Assembly (NCBI GenBank): GCA_025331565.1
Contig: JAFREQ010000040.1
Span: forward strand, 4,389,001 to 4,453,000
Reading direction: 5' to 3'
Length of the DNA stretch: 64,000 nucleotides
DNA from: Holacanthus passer
Lineage: Eukaryota; Chordata; Actinopteri; Pomacanthidae
The notes beneath the pieces were generated by a model. It was not told the DNA's origin, searched no databases, and saw only the letters and a list, made by a program, of their open reading frames with translations. Shown piece after piece: positions 39,601-52,700 of this stretch. Positions within the stretch are counted from its first letter, which is position 1; every line of letters starts with the position of its first letter. Made by a program: the position numbers and the translations under genes.

Positions 39601-41445
39601 CTGTAGGATTCTCTCAGGCTGACTAGGTACACCTGATCTCTGTGGACAGACAACAAGACACACAGCTCAGTGACGCTGCACAACCAGGAATATCTTTATA
39701 TGAAATATAGTACTCATCATTTTCAATTTTTCTGTTTTAAAAATTAAAATCTTGGGCTTTATCAGTGTTTATTTTTAAAACGATTAAAAGGTTTTTCAAA
39801 AAACTACCATTTTCAACGCATCCATTGCGTGGTTTAGCCATTTCTTGTTTTTTACGTTCTTAGGCATACAGTTAATTTATTGTGAACAATGGTTGTTTTG
39901 CTTCTTCTCTCAGTATGAAACAAACAACTTTTTGGTTTGTGGTATAATGAAATCTGTGGAAAATGGGTTAAATCAATCTCCTCCTCTTCAAAACCTGGAT
40001 AGTTTTCTGTAACAAAAAAAATATAAACAACTGAAAAAGATGAGACTAAAATATAGTATATTCAACTGTTGTTATGTGAACGACAAATGCATCGTGAATT
40101 ATGGTTTTATGCAACTGGCTGTTACACGAAACCTGAATATCTTCTTTGCTATAACATTTTACACGACAACCACTTATTGTTTTGATTATATAAAAAAAAT
40201 GTAATAAAGCCAGCGAGGATCAAATTTTATTAGCCTACAGAGGACAACATTTCGCTTCACTTTTAGTAAAAACATGTGAATACCCCAAACTGACAACAGG
40301 AGGATCTACCTGCCAACAGTGATACATGTGGTGGTGATTACAGGGGCTCCAGAGGTGGGAGTTTTATACTGTAGATGTCAAAGTGATTTCCTGCTACAAT
40401 ATTAGTGCTGGCGGTCAGATTAATCCCACTGCCCATAAATACCAAAAAGACATGTAAAGATGCCAAGAAATTCCTGACAGAGCGTCAGCCTGGCATGATA
40501 GACGCCTTTCCTGGATCAATACTGCCCATATACTTCAAATGCAGGCCTAGAAGCCACAGATCCAATAACACTAAGAGCTTTTTTCCCCCCCCTTACGCCA
40601 CTGTTTACCTGCCAAGGAGTGACGGAGTATATTGGTGTGGGGGATGTGTGAAAGAGAAAGAGACAGAGAGCTGGTGTGTATGTGTGTGTGGGTTTACCTG
40701 CCAGCGATGAACAGAGTGTCCTGTATCTTGGTCATCAGCTGAAAGTCAAGACGATGCTGTGACTCATTGCCAGAGGGCCGGCCTCTGAACACAGGGTACC
40801 TCCGTGAAACTGTGAACACATAACACACACGCTGTTAATGGGAAACTCTCTCGCACTCACCTCTTGCTAAATTTAACTCGGCTGGACTGATCAGAAATAA
40901 ATATGCTGTGTGTGTGCTTTATACAAATCCTCCTGCAATTAAGGTAATGGTACAGTACAAATAACTACTGTATAGTCTGTATAATTATATCTGTGTGTTG
41001 TGTTTGTGCCTTAGATAATGGCTGCCTATGTCAGCACATCTCTGTTCTTCCAGTACATCACAGAGATGAAAATGAAATCCACTTAATGCTACAGCTGACC
41101 ATACAGCAGATTGATTTTATTACTATGGATGTGGCATGCTAGTGTCTGAACTGCTGACGCGACAAAAAAAAAACGAGCTGCCGGTATTTGTCTTTATTCC
41201 ACGTGTGACTGCAGTGAGTCAAAACTGTATAATAAGGATAGTTGTTGACTTTTTCTGTGATGTTGCAGTGACTGTAATCTCGCCCCTCATCTTTTCTGAG
41301 CTCATTTTGCGTGTGTGTACTCACAGTGTGCATCAACGACGTCGAGGGGTACGGTGTCCTCGGGGAAGCTGACTGCGAGGAGAGTGCGTGAGGCTGTCAG
41401 CAGCAGCAGCAGCTCACTGAGCAGAAGCGCAGCTCTCTGGCCCAT
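30641..41445 (-). CDS. sema6d: sema6d, class 6 transmembrane semaphorin, complete coding region (19 coding exons, 1109 aa)
   Basis: Exons 5' to 3' on the minus strand: 41325-41445, 40698-40809, 39579-39639, 39292-39354, 39060-39161, 38706-38796, 38354-38473, 37933-38021, 36892-37109, 36663-36794, 35975-36130, 35498-35671, 34996-35136, 34683-34760, 34504-34562, 33866-33922, 33159-33341, 31888-32129, 30641-31771. They sum to 3330 bases, in frame across every GT/AG junction. Residues 1-30 are a Leu-rich signal peptide. The sema domain spans about 45-510 (DECHNFIKVLVPRND, MCRYYR, RSMGDGSALRTIKYDSKW, KHWTSFVKARLNCSVPG). A PSI module spans about 516-570 (SCIASRDPYCGW). The helix spans about 669-692, followed by a ~416-residue tail with QPPELAALPTPESTPVL, NTLNDLLKHLND, RTPSLKPDVPPKP and the C-terminal NKYSY. 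These tail motifs identify SEMA6D rather than 6A/B/C. Family role: plexin-A ligand and reverse-signalling receptor in axon and cardiac guidance. ATG chosen because it precedes the signal peptide. Confidence 0.97.
39398..39421. repeat. (CA)n microsatellite in a sema6d intron
   Basis: About 11 CA units in the intron between the third and fourth coding exons. Confidence 0.9.
41398..41412 (-). repeat. (CTG)5 repeat in the sema6d signal peptide
   Basis: Five consecutive CTG codons on the coding strand encode the Leu run in the hydrophobic core of the signal peptide. Short, and possibly length-variable. Confidence 0.85.
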
Positions 41446-41493
41446 GGCTGCTCACAGACGACACTTCCTGTTTCACTCTGGTGGAGATGTTAC
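41446..41493 (-). other. sema6d: 5' UTR part of the sema6d start-codon exon, with upstream splice acceptor
   Basis: On the minus strand a pyrimidine/GT-rich tract ending GTGTGTGTTCCCAG precedes 41493, 48 bases before the ATG. It indicates that the start exon is spliced to one or more upstream non-coding exons. Confidence 0.6.
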
Positions 41494-44400
41494 CTGGGAA
41501 CACACACAAAAGGCATGTCATATTTTTTTTTTCAAGCCAAATTCAAGCCAGTGCTGCAGACTGTAGTTATATGAGCCAAATGCTAACCCTTCGTTTAACT
41601 CACAGCAATGCAAAATAACAATTTCTGCTGTTTTTCTTCTTGTGTCGACGCCCACTACGTTAGTGAAACACAGACATAAGGCACACATAATGCCCTCTCT
41701 GGTTTATTGATGACTGAGCTCTCAGTGGCAGTGCTTGGCGTTTCCCCTCTACCTCTCCCTGCATCTGCTGTCTAAGGGAAGGTCAGCCAAGTGACCGGTG
41801 GGGTGTCTCGGTGTGTGTTGGATGCAGCGGAAGTCCACTCTGTGAGAAACATGGCGGGCCTGCTGTCTCTGTACATCTGTGCTCTGATTGGTTTGTCCTG
41901 GGCCAGGCTCAACACTAATCAGCACATTGCAACTTCATCACCATCACTAGTGTAGCCTCTACTCTGACCTTAGCTGACTTCTATTAGCGCTCTGCTGGCT
42001 GTTATTGCTCCAGCTCTTCCTTAGGGCTGGTGCACTTTATTGCAGTGCAGTGATTCACTCTTTGTGTTATGAGGATCTAGTCTGTACAGTTGTTTTGACA
42101 TTTTTGTGTACAGTAGTTAGTACAGCATCTGATTGTAGACATGATACACCAGCAACTACATAGGTAATAATTTATTGTGGGAGTGGTAGAGGTTTAGTGT
42201 GTATGTTAGTGCATGGAGGAGTGCTTTAGAGACAGACTGTGTCTGTACATATTAATGATTGGTGTACATTCAAATATTTATAAGGCAAACAAATTATTCA
42301 TGCAGGCAAAGCCTGAACGGATATAAACAATTTACCGGGAGACGTCACACAGGCAGAGGGATGGATTAGCTGGGAGCACACTGGGATACACACACACACA
42401 CACACACACGGTTGCACATACATAATCACTCTTTCAAACGGAGTAATGCAAAGACCGACGCATGTGCGCGCACACAAACACACACAGACACACACACACA
42501 CGCACAGTATTGACTCATTTTTCAATTAGCCCCAAAGCACACCTGCTCCAGTGCTGTCTGTGTGCCCCGCCTGCCAAGCCATTAGTGCTTTGATTGATCC
42601 ACACAGGAAGCATGGCAGATCAGCAGCCAGCAGAGGCAATCTATGGGCTTCACCATATCACTGCAGCCATGTGAGAAGTTTGAACTCACATATGGTCACC
42701 TTGGGCTTTTCAATCTTTCTAAACACTTCAACTATAATACACATGGTTGTCAAGTAAATGAACTATAACACACCTGGTTGTCAAGTTGAAAATTAGATGG
42801 CATGAGGTACTGACAGCTCTAATGTATATATCAGCATATCAGCCCTGGTCAGTGTATGTGGATTACATAACATAAAAAATTGACTGCACTGCTTTGAAGC
42901 TTACATGTTAATAGAAAGCACACAGTGTTTTTTCCAGCTACTAATAATCCAATTTTGGTCTGAACGGTTACTGTATGATGATGTGTCACTAAGAAGAATG
43001 AAGGTGGTGAAGAAGGAATGCCAGCGTGTTTTAGTCATCAACAGTGTGTAATCATGGCTATTCAGTACTCTGTGGGATACTGAGGCCTTTGAAAGAGCAA
43101 TGTCATTATGACTGAGTAATGCAAGGCCTGGACAAGACAACACTTCATCTCAATTAGTCCGCTTTAATAGTCAAATTACGGGTTTCATGTTTTGACAAAA
43201 TAGAAAGATTGTATGAGGGCCGAGAGGTTGCTTTCTCTTCCTATAACAACAAACACCAACGATGCCGGAGCAGTCACTATCCTCTAATCTAGATACAAAT
43301 GAATCTCTGGACACAAACGATTCACAAATCTATGCACACAGGCTTCCAGATCTATACAAAAGAACAACTGTCAGCAACTTAATCCAAACGAGAAGTGATG
43401 ATACTGCTCGGCAAAGAGAGACGGCGGTGTTCCTTAAAAGCATCGCAGCTATTTTTTTACTACCCGGTTCAGATGTTCTCGCACCCAGAGAGGTGCTGTA
43501 TTAAAACCCAAGCAATAAATTGCTGAGTTTCTCGGAGAAGCCTGGGACAGGAATAGATACCAAACGCACAACAATAGGAAAAAAAGAGGCGCTATGAAAG
43601 GTAAATAAACCAAGCTCCACATTTCAATTCTATAGCGCTATCATACGGGCTGCAGGCTGTGCTTCTAGCCCCAACTTGGCTGTGTTCACAGGTAAATCAT
43701 TTCCTTGGTTGTCAGAATTTAGAGTCCTGCTCTATATCGCCTCTCCGTAAGCACGCGCATACTTTTTTCCTGCCATTCTTCCTCACTAAACAATTCAGGA
43801 GAAAAACACTCCATCCAGAGACAGAAGCTCGGCTCCAATCTCCCATGATTCCTTGCATGGTAATAGCCGTGCTGCGGAGGCGAAGGCTTTCCTCAGAAAC
43901 TTTAATGTAAAACAGAAACAGAAGACATCCAGAGGTCAGCGATCTAAAATTACTTCTCAATCTCTAGTGAGCCCAGCATGTTTTCTATTGACTATTCCTT
44001 TGCGTTCTCTGGTTCCTGCCCTCCAGTGTGTGTGTGTGATTGTGTGTGTGTGGGTGTGTGTATGTGCGTGCATTCACATATAGGCCTCAACAAGCCTAGA
44101 AACGCTGGGCTTGTCACGCAACTCAGTGCCATTCAGCCTGGCCTCACTCTACCTCTGTTATTACAGGCTTTTCAATGTCCTACAACCACGCACTTTCCCT
44201 GCTGATGTTGTTGGCTCTGGCCCATGGTGTTAAACACATGGAGGGGAGAGGGGGAGGGGGTCTGCTGGATTTCTGTTGCTGGTGGGTGTAGGGGTCTGCA
44301 GCCCAAATCTGGTAGTTACAGCTAAAGATTTAGTGTTCCAGGCTCAAAATGACAGATTAACACATATTCTCCTTTTAGCCGTGCATATGTCAGCCATAAC

Positions 44401-46801
44401 CTCCTCCGCTGCACCACTGGATGCTCGTGCTTTTGCAGGGAAGTCCTGTTGGGAGGAACTGGGGCTAATAAAAGGCAAACAACAGCAGAGCGTGAGGTTT
44501 TTGAAAGTTGTGTGTGGATGCGACGGGTGGATGTAATCCCTGCAGAACAATGACTGCTGCTGCTGCTGCTTGAGGCTGCTTGACTTGTCATTGTGCACCA
44601 TACTGAGCTGTAAACCAAACAACACAGGAAACCAGAGAGCGCAGGAGTTCAGTTTCAGGCGTTTGGTGTATGTATGTCTAAATGCACGTGTGAGTATGTG
44701 TGGCTGTTATGTCCTATAACATCTCAACTCTTAACCCCGGCTCTGAGAAAGTAATCAAGATGCAGCCACACAGGAAAGCGAGTCAGCCAGATGATTAGAG
44801 CAGCCACACAGGCCCAGAAATGATTACTACTCCTTTTCCCACTTCAGTAATAACCACTACCCCTAATCGCGTGCTATTTACCTAAGGATCACTTCTGAGG
44901 GGCTTGGTTGGACTTGTTGCTTCAGAGTTTTGGCAGACGGAGAAGGCCGTGCCACCCTAAACCGAGCTCCCCCCCTTTTCTTCTCTACCTTTGCAAGAGG
45001 AGGAGTGAAACAGGAGAAAGGCTGTTCTCAGCAGTAGTTCGACTATAGTGAAGCACAAAGAGGCTGAGCTGCAGGTGTGACCAGGAAACAAAAGGGGCTT
45101 TTGGGCAAGTCAACACAATAGAGCCCCACCCCCGGTTAGTGGACCGACGTTCAGGAGAGCTGTTCTGTAGGCTCCTAAAATGAGCTTCTGAGGGAACAAA
45201 GCAAACGATATAAACATCTTGACTCCAACCACTGCACACAGGGTCAAACTTTTATCACTCAACCAATTTAACACTGAACAGTCTGATTTCCGAGCAGCAG
45301 TTTAGGGGCAAGCGTGAGGCCGTATGGTTTAATGGCGGTTGTTCCGGGGTTACGGCCGGCTGTAGAAGAGGTTAACGGTGATTGTTCTGGTCGCTGAGTT
45401 CTGACCCCGTGACCAGTGAGGCGAAGTGAGGCACATCAGCCAGCTGTGCTGTCAAAGGAACCCACGGCTGGTTCTGACGCTTGACCTGGCTGCAGCGCGG
45501 AGCTCCTGTCAGTATCAAGTTTGTAGTTTTAGTAACCAAGCCGGGCTTCTCCTGTCTCTGTGACAGAGCTCAGACACTTCTCAGGAACATGTTCACACCT
45601 GGTGCATGTTTTTTTTTAATCTGCTCTTTCTATTTCTAAGGGAATGCACTGGTTTGAGAATACAATTAAATGTTGTCCATAGACTGATTAAAATGAAATA
45701 TGAGTATGTTTCAAGATTATTTTAACACACTGGGTTAGTCTGTGATGATAACTTTAGAGTTAATCATCTTTGTTCTCATTTTGCCTCATTTGGCCAGATT
45801 TTCTTTAATAATAATGAGACACAGCAGAACAATTCCTAAAACTACTCCAACACACTTACATGCCTCCTGATGACTCAAAATAACCACTCAGACGATCTCT
45901 CTGTCTTTATTATTCTTCTGTTCCTCTGCCTTCATTCGCTGGTGATTTTTCAAGTTTTGGCATGGGGGGTCTTCTTCCTCTTTTACGCACACATGCACGC
46001 AGCAGCTCGGGCTCTGGCGCTCGCATTGTGCGGACCTGGGCGTGAAGGCATTCAAGTTTTATCCGTGCTAAATCTTTTCAGAGCCCTTTAGCCCACATGT
46101 AGGACTCATACAAAAGACAACAAAGACGCGAGGGGGGGAACAGGGGTGGAGTGACAACAGTGATGCCTGCCTCCACGGCACCTAAACGCATGCACGGGGC
46201 TGGGCTCTGCATCCAAAAGGCGCGTCTCCACTTTATTATCCAATATAAGATAATGGCATCATGAAATTGGGAATACAAGAAATCGATTCAAGGCATCGGA
46301 TTGTGAGGAGGCAACCTTCAACTAGCCACATCTATTATTCTTTAATACTGTGTTTGCCAGCATGGTCCGTCCAATCATGTGCAGGGTGCCTTTATTCCAA
46401 GTTGATTTTTTCGTGATAAAACACGCTTTAAACCATCTAAAACAACTCTGAGGGATACACACTGAAATCAGAGCTATTGTGCCTGAGCAAGAAAAGGACA
46501 CTTCACTGCATGAAAGCTCTGTTAAAGACCATCAGTAGCTGGCGTGATTCTGATATGGCTCGGTCAGTCATGATCTATGTGCTGATTTCAAAGTAAAATA
46601 TACCCTTTTTTTTTTTAAAGAGATGTTTTAAAAATTGGCACATTTTACTTTGAAATCTACATACTTGATTTCCATGTATAGATCCCAAAAGTAGCCTTAT
46701 AGAAGAGAAGCCATGTCCTTTATTAAACCCTAATCCATCTTAATAATAAAACGCAAACTGTCTCCTAAAAATAGAGAAAAAAAATCATCATGGAGACCTA
46801 C
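41494..46801 (-). other. sema6d 5' intron region
   Basis: Sequence between the start-codon exon acceptor and the nearest candidate first-exon donor. No coding exon is recognised; microsatellites and unique sequence only. If the first exon lies elsewhere, part of this is intergenic. Confidence 0.4.
42388..42410. repeat. (CA)n microsatellite in the sema6d 5' intron
   Basis: About 11 CA units; several shorter CA runs follow to 42503. Confidence 0.9.
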
Positions 46802-47080
46802 CTTGATAATCCGAATTCACTCATGAATGGGGAAATCCGACTCAATATCATATTCCTTAGGTAATCCATTTAAGAGAAAACACCCAGCATGTGATATTCC
46901 TGTTATCCTGAGCTCCATCCGGACCCCACTTCTCCTCTTTGATCCGGGTTTTACGCACAGATTTTGGGCTCCGCTCGCTCCGGAGCGCTCGGGCTGCCTG
47001 CTCTGTCTCCGTCCCCGGGCCCCTGCGCTCTGATGACTGATCTTCAAAAGCTCTGCCACGACCACACAGCCCACCCCCTC
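46802..47080 (-). promoter_or_regulatory. candidate sema6d non-coding first exon A and promoter
   Basis: A strong minus-strand donor (AAG/GTAGGT) at 46802/46801 follows a locally GC- and CpG-rich stretch (46900-47060) compatible with a first exon near a promoter. The start-codon exon has an upstream acceptor, so such an exon is expected. No TATA box stands out and the upstream limit is a guess. Confidence 0.35.
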
Positions 47081-47754
47081 CCTCCCTCCCTCACGCAGCC
47101 ATACACCAGCCCCCTTCCACTACTATTAACTTTAGAAACCAGAGGGAAAAGGCATAAACATTAACGACGCGCAATCCTTCCTGCGCCTTCGTGCGCAATC
47201 ATTGATTTAATGCTGATTAGCCATAAGAGAGGGTGTGTGGACTGACATGATACAGCACACATCCACTAGAATAATCATGAAAATAATTATTAGATTTAAA
47301 CCAAACTCCTGTCTTGTGCTTGTTTATCCAAACAGCCAGTGCGCACAAGAAGTTTGGATCAATCCGCTCCGGTTTTTAACGATGCGCCTACGGAAGTTGT
47401 TATAATAAAGATTTCTGACAGCTTCAATAAGAAGCCAAACAAAGAAAGAGGTGAGTAAACAGTTCTGATTTGAACACACGGATTTGTGAGTGCTGGAAAA
47501 GGCGCTTCGGAGCAGGAAGGACTGATAAACGGTGCCAGTGCCAAAGGGAATGAATGGACACTGTAACACTGGATGGAAGTGAAAAAAATAGTCCGGACCT
47601 GAACTATTTCTGCATCAGTTTTTGCAGAGCAACATAGCGACGTGGTCAGAAGAAATATTTTGTATCCCAGCAAGACTTCTCTTCTCTAGTTTTCCCCCAT
47701 TGACTTTCACTGCGTAATGCGGCGCAAAACAAAGTGTCTCCACGCACAACTCAC

Positions 47755-48160
47755 CTCATCTGAATGGCTTTGTTTTGTATCCTTGTGCGTTGCTGTAATC
47801 CTCAGTTAAAAAGATATATTGAGCGCCTCGTAGTGAATCAACTTCTCCAGGCTGGGAGAAAAACAAACTAACGCACGGCAAATGGTGTAATTCGACCCGT
47901 GCGCAGTCAATCCATCCAGAGAGAGAACCGCAGCCTACCAATAAGCTGCGCTCTTGCTCCAGTCCCTCCCCCCACCATCCATCTCTCCTCACTCTGGTTT
48001 GGGCTTCTCTCTCTCTGGCTTCCTTCCTTTCTTTCCTAGAGCTGGAGAGAAAAGAAAAAAAAGCGACCCCCTCCCTCCCTGTTCTCCTCCTGTGTGACCC
48101 CATATTGCCCCCCTCCCCTCCTCCCTCTGTTAAACCCCATCCCCCCAACTCCAAGTCAGC
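47755..48160 (-). promoter_or_regulatory. candidate sema6d non-coding first exon B and promoter
   Basis: A consensus minus-strand donor (GAG/GTGAGT) at 47755/47754 is preceded by about 400 bases rich in purines on the gene strand, with polypyrimidine/CpG character on the plus strand. It lies 6.3 kb upstream of the start-codon exon. An open frame runs through it (about 130 codons), but it is GA-rich and not protein-like. SEMA6D genes have multiple 5' non-coding exons, so A and B could be alternative starts. Confidence 0.38.
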
Positions 48161-48716
48161 AAAGCAGCCTAGTTAAAATCATTTCAGCTGAGTTGTGGCT
48201 GCTTAGTAAAACACAGCTTTTGGAAATGTTTGGATTTAAGGGGGAGATGGTTTAAGCGTCTCCTTTCTACTTCAACACGGGATCATGCAGCTGATGCTTC
48301 TATTAAAAGTGGAGAGAAAAAGTTTAGACCAAATAACTCCACAAATATTTTGCACATATTTGAGCAAACCGTGCTATAATATTTTATTATGGAAACACAC
48401 ACCACTCTTTTTTTTAAAGGTAAAACAGTACTACAAACATGATTGTGTACTATAATTAAAATAAATCTGCAGAGGAAAATAAAGTTATCCTGCTTTTGTT
48501 TAATTAGATGGTTTTTCCAAAGCCATGCATAGGCATTAGGCATTCTGCACGTGTGTGTAAACACCAGCTCTCGTATGCATGCGAGGCTGAAGTCGTCATC
48601 CAACGTGCCGGATCGTTCCAACCAGGTCTGCGGGGCCTGACAATGGAGGCCCATTTGCACCCCATTATGGAAGCAGGTTAGCAGATGTGTGAGAATCTCT
48701 CCTACATGAACATCCT

Positions 48717-48724
<8 letters not shown>

Positions 48725-48747
<23 letters not shown>
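48725..48747. repeat. (CA)n microsatellite
   Basis: About 11 uninterrupted CA units. Confidence 0.9.
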
Positions 48748-50950
48748 TCCTGACAGCCCCCATTATGAGCTGAGAAAGTGGGATCTGCATCTCAATACGT
48801 GCACAGGAAACACTAGTTTGCGCTGCTGATCCGCCTGATCCCGGTTTGGCACTTCTCGCATGTCTTTGTCCCTTCCTGTCCCTCACTCGTCCCACCCTCT
48901 CTTCCTCCTTTTTTTGAGTTTCTTGATATCCAGTCACTTCATTTGACAGAAGGGCTTCTTTTTCCTCAAGCCCCCTATAGTTCTCCATTTCTTTCTCCAA
49001 TCTCGCCAGGGTTATCTCAGCTGATATAGTTTAGCTTGTCATTTATGTGACTTTCATTCCTTTTTTCTTCTGGCCTCGCATGCTTCAATCTGGCCACTCA
49101 ATGCTTCTGTCAGTCCTGGGTTACTTCTGCGTCATGTCCCCGTATCCTGTGGGGACTGAATCAGCACGAGCATCTATTATGGTGGGCGATGGGGGAAGAT
49201 GGATAGACCAATGTGTCGAAGGTTTGCGCGGACGCAGGTAGTGAGTGTCAGGATGGGTGAATGTATGGATCAGTGGGCGTCTGGTGATTGGTTGGTGTAT
49301 TGATTGGTCTTTTTTTTTTCCTCAGTGAACTGACAGTTTTATCATGGGTGTAATGGCAATGTGACACCATGTCAGTATGCTTTAATGGATTTTGGTGCAC
49401 TACTGTTGGCTTTGGCTATTCTCAATCTGCTTGTAGCGTAATTTTTTTGCAACTAACATGAACTGTCACCAACCCGAGGATTGTAAAAGGATAACTCGTC
49501 ATTTTACTGTCTCCAAAACGACGATCAAAAATATAAAATTTTCTGATAACTGAATCTTGTAATAGCAAAGATTATTGAGGTTGAATTAATTAATTGAGGT
49601 AAAAGATTTAATGCAAAACATTAGGCTATTTTTCTTAAATCGTATATTTAAGTAATGGGACAATATATAATTAATTGGAGACATACATGTAAACATAGTA
49701 GTGATCGAAGTGCAGCAGATGGGTGAACGACAAAGGTCTTTGAGACTGAGAGTATGTTTGGATTGCTAGTAAGGATGGACAGATGAATGTATTGATGTTG
49801 AGTGATGGAGAGATGGATGGTGGGAGAGTAGAGTGACATGTGTGGAGGATGGGGGGGTAGACAGAGGACAGAAGGCCTGTGCTACGCCTAAAGCCTGATA
49901 TGCTCCCTTGGGGACCCTGCAGTGTGTGGGTCAACCCCAGGGGGTGTGTGAGGGTGGGCCCCGAGGTGCAGAGGAGAATGTGAGGGCCTGGCCTTAGGTT
50001 GGGCCCTACCAGAGAGTGCACTACCCTCCACTCCCTTATTTACTGCCTGAAATGCCAGTGCAGATGGCCATGTGTCAAGGATGGGAGGGCTGCCGGCTTA
50101 AGGTTGGGGCCGAGGCCAGAGATGGAGAGAAACACCGGGTCGGATGTTTCACTACAACATTTGAGAATACAGAAAACCCAAACAGAGGACGTTAAGGAGA
50201 CAAATCAGGAATAACAAAAGGTGCAAAATTAAGAAGCTGTCAAGTTGAGTTAAACATGTCAAAGACAGCTCAGTTGTCTTAGCGTTTTTGTCATAATGAA
50301 CAAGCAGGAGAAAGACAAAGACGTCTGTGCTGTGAGCGGTCCAGTTTTCAGAACTGATGAGATGACATTAACAGCAGCAGTGGTGTGCTAACTAGGAGAA
50401 AAGGTTGTGGGCTGTGTGACTTGGCATTGAGTGTTCTATCAGATGGCTGCCTCTCAGGGTGGGGGCAGTCTGGATTGAACCTCCATGCTGACCTCTGATT
50501 GATTAAGAGGCCATTTCTGGCACTTGGCTGGCCTGGGGCACCATTTGTCACCTGACTGTGCAGTCCTGTTGAGAAGCTTCATGTCTTCCAATCTACATTC
50601 AGACCTTTTCTCTAAATCTCCAAACTCAGCCCTATCCACCAGGGCCACCCATGTCAAAAATCTGTTCACTCACTCTGGTGCTCAGCCTTTTGGATCAGAG
50701 TAAACACCAAAAGGCAAGTTGAAACATAACAAAATACACATGAAACACTTTCTCCTCAAGAAATACCGACTGCTTTTCTCTCAGACTGCTGGTTTTTAAG
50801 TTTAAAGTCCTACTGAAAATATTTTGTCCAGGAATTAGTATGTAGGATATATCATTGTTTGACTGATACTAATATTTATTACCAAAAAGAAAAAAATATA
50901 TATTTATTTTTCTGCTGTGATAGCAAGTGATTTTGCACATTAGTCAATTT

Positions 50951-51000
50951 ACAAGATTAGATATACCTTTGTTCGTCCCACAGTGGGGAACTTCACATTG
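50951..51000 (-). repeat. fish LINE-tail-like sequence, copy 2
   Basis: On the minus strand it reads GTGAAGTTCCCCACTGTGGG, then ACGAACAAAGGTATATCTAA. It aligns with copy 1 at 21741-21797 over about 45 bases with few differences, in the opposite orientation. No coding part of a LINE is visible beside it. Confidence 0.45.
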
Positions 51001-52139
51001 CACAGCAGCAAAGAGGAGAGAAGCAAATGAATAGTAATGAGCAATATAAACAGAGAGGTTTAAAAAGTATTAACAATTTAGCATTAAAGTATTAGCAATT
51101 GTACTAAAAGAAATACAATAATTATTAACACCTTAAACAGGCTAAAGAAAAGTATTAACAAATTTACACAAGATTTATTTACAAATTTACATGAGAATTA
51201 TGTTGTGATTTGAAATACAGGGGAATTACAAGTTTGCCAACACCACAATTAGACCCATGAAAGAGAGACAGCTAACATTTCCTTTGTATAACTATAATGT
51301 AGGACAGCAGGTGTTGACATAACACGAATGAAAAGTGGAATGGGACTCAAACTTAACAGCACAACGTGGTCTCACAAATGTTTGTTGTAAAGGGACAGAC
51401 GTCTTAAATTGTCAATACTATGTAGGCTTGTTGAAAAAGGAGACCAAACTATCAGTGTTCAGAGTCTTCATAGGACTATGAAGTGCTCCAGTCAGTAGTG
51501 CACCACAGATTGTTGACAGTGCATTACCAGCAATGGCGGCCCTCAAGGGTCAGTCACCTGCTGCCGTGGGAAATGACCCCAGAGGAATGAAGCTTTGACG
51601 CTGTTTCCACAAATATGTCCAAAAGCCGTTTTAGCAGAATTAAAATTTCAGTTTGACTTTAAGTAAAGAACAGTTTGTAAATGTTTGGACCCAAATGTCA
51701 AACTTTTGTTATTGCTCCTCTTCAGGTGAGCTGCATGTCACAGATTGTTGATTTGACGATCTTGCCATCCAATTTACATCCTCGGTTGCTTTTATCGAAA
51801 ATTAATCTTTACCAAAGGTCAGAGAAAGGTGACGAGTTTTACAGCCAAGAGTTTAATTTAGCGACTGGCAGTAAGTCTGAAACATCTATCTGTGAATTGC
51901 AGTGAAATGACCTGTGCTCTGTTTGCACATATTGCTCCTTCAGCTTCCCTTTTTTTATGAGATTACTTTGTTGATGACAGAAGGAGGGAAGCAAATCTAT
52001 TTTGTCATAACTTGTTTTCGGCTCTAAATTTAAGGAAATTACAGTATCTAGTTTGCTTTGATGAAATCCTGATGACTGCCACATTTACTCAAGGAAATGC
52101 ACGGAAAGGTATGAAATAAATTCTGATATAATGTAATTG

Positions 52140-52700
52140 TGTTTATTAGAGTTTTCTTGGGCAAAATGAGAATGCTAATCATATTCATAGCCAGTGCTGT
52201 GGGTAATTTGCAGCCTGCAATAAGCTGCCATATCAATGCGAACTGCTGATGATTGAGTGACACACATGACATTTTCAACTCATTATTTATTGATCCCATT
52301 CCAGTTCCCATCTAAATGTTTTAATCTGCTCGCCGATCGAGGAGCTCACGTAAGAGAGCTATATGAAAATGTGCCTGGATTTGAGTTGATGGTGACACAG
52401 TTGCCCTCTGTCTTATGTATGAAATGAATGACAATGTGAATATAATGCAATGCCACCTTGACACCATTAGGACGATGCTTCCACCAATTAAAGATAGCAC
52501 TCCTGGTCCAAGCCTAACAGTGACATTCACATGTGAGGAAGGGAGCCCATTGTTAGGGGGCAAAAGTTTTATTACTTCTGATAATGATAATAAATGCCTC
52601 CTCCCACACACTATGCCCTTCATTACAGCATTGATCCCATAACATCTCTGCTAAAATCCATCACTGTAGCTCCGTTAATGAATGCTCCAAACATAGCAGT
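52140..52700. promoter_or_regulatory. candidate conserved non-coding element (possible enhancer)
   Basis: A block of balanced-complexity, moderately AT-rich sequence free of simple repeats, with homeodomain-type TAAT/ATTA sites and runs such as AGCTGCCATATCAATGCG and CACCAATTAAAGATAGCAC. It stands out from the microsatellite-rich surroundings. Conservation itself cannot be judged from one genome. Confidence 0.2.

Noticed and set aside
47756..48154. Minus-strand open frame of about 130 codons overlapping the GC-rich segment
   Set aside because: Gly/Glu/Arg-rich product of a purine-rich strand with no domain; better explained as a non-coding first exon/promoter of sema6d.
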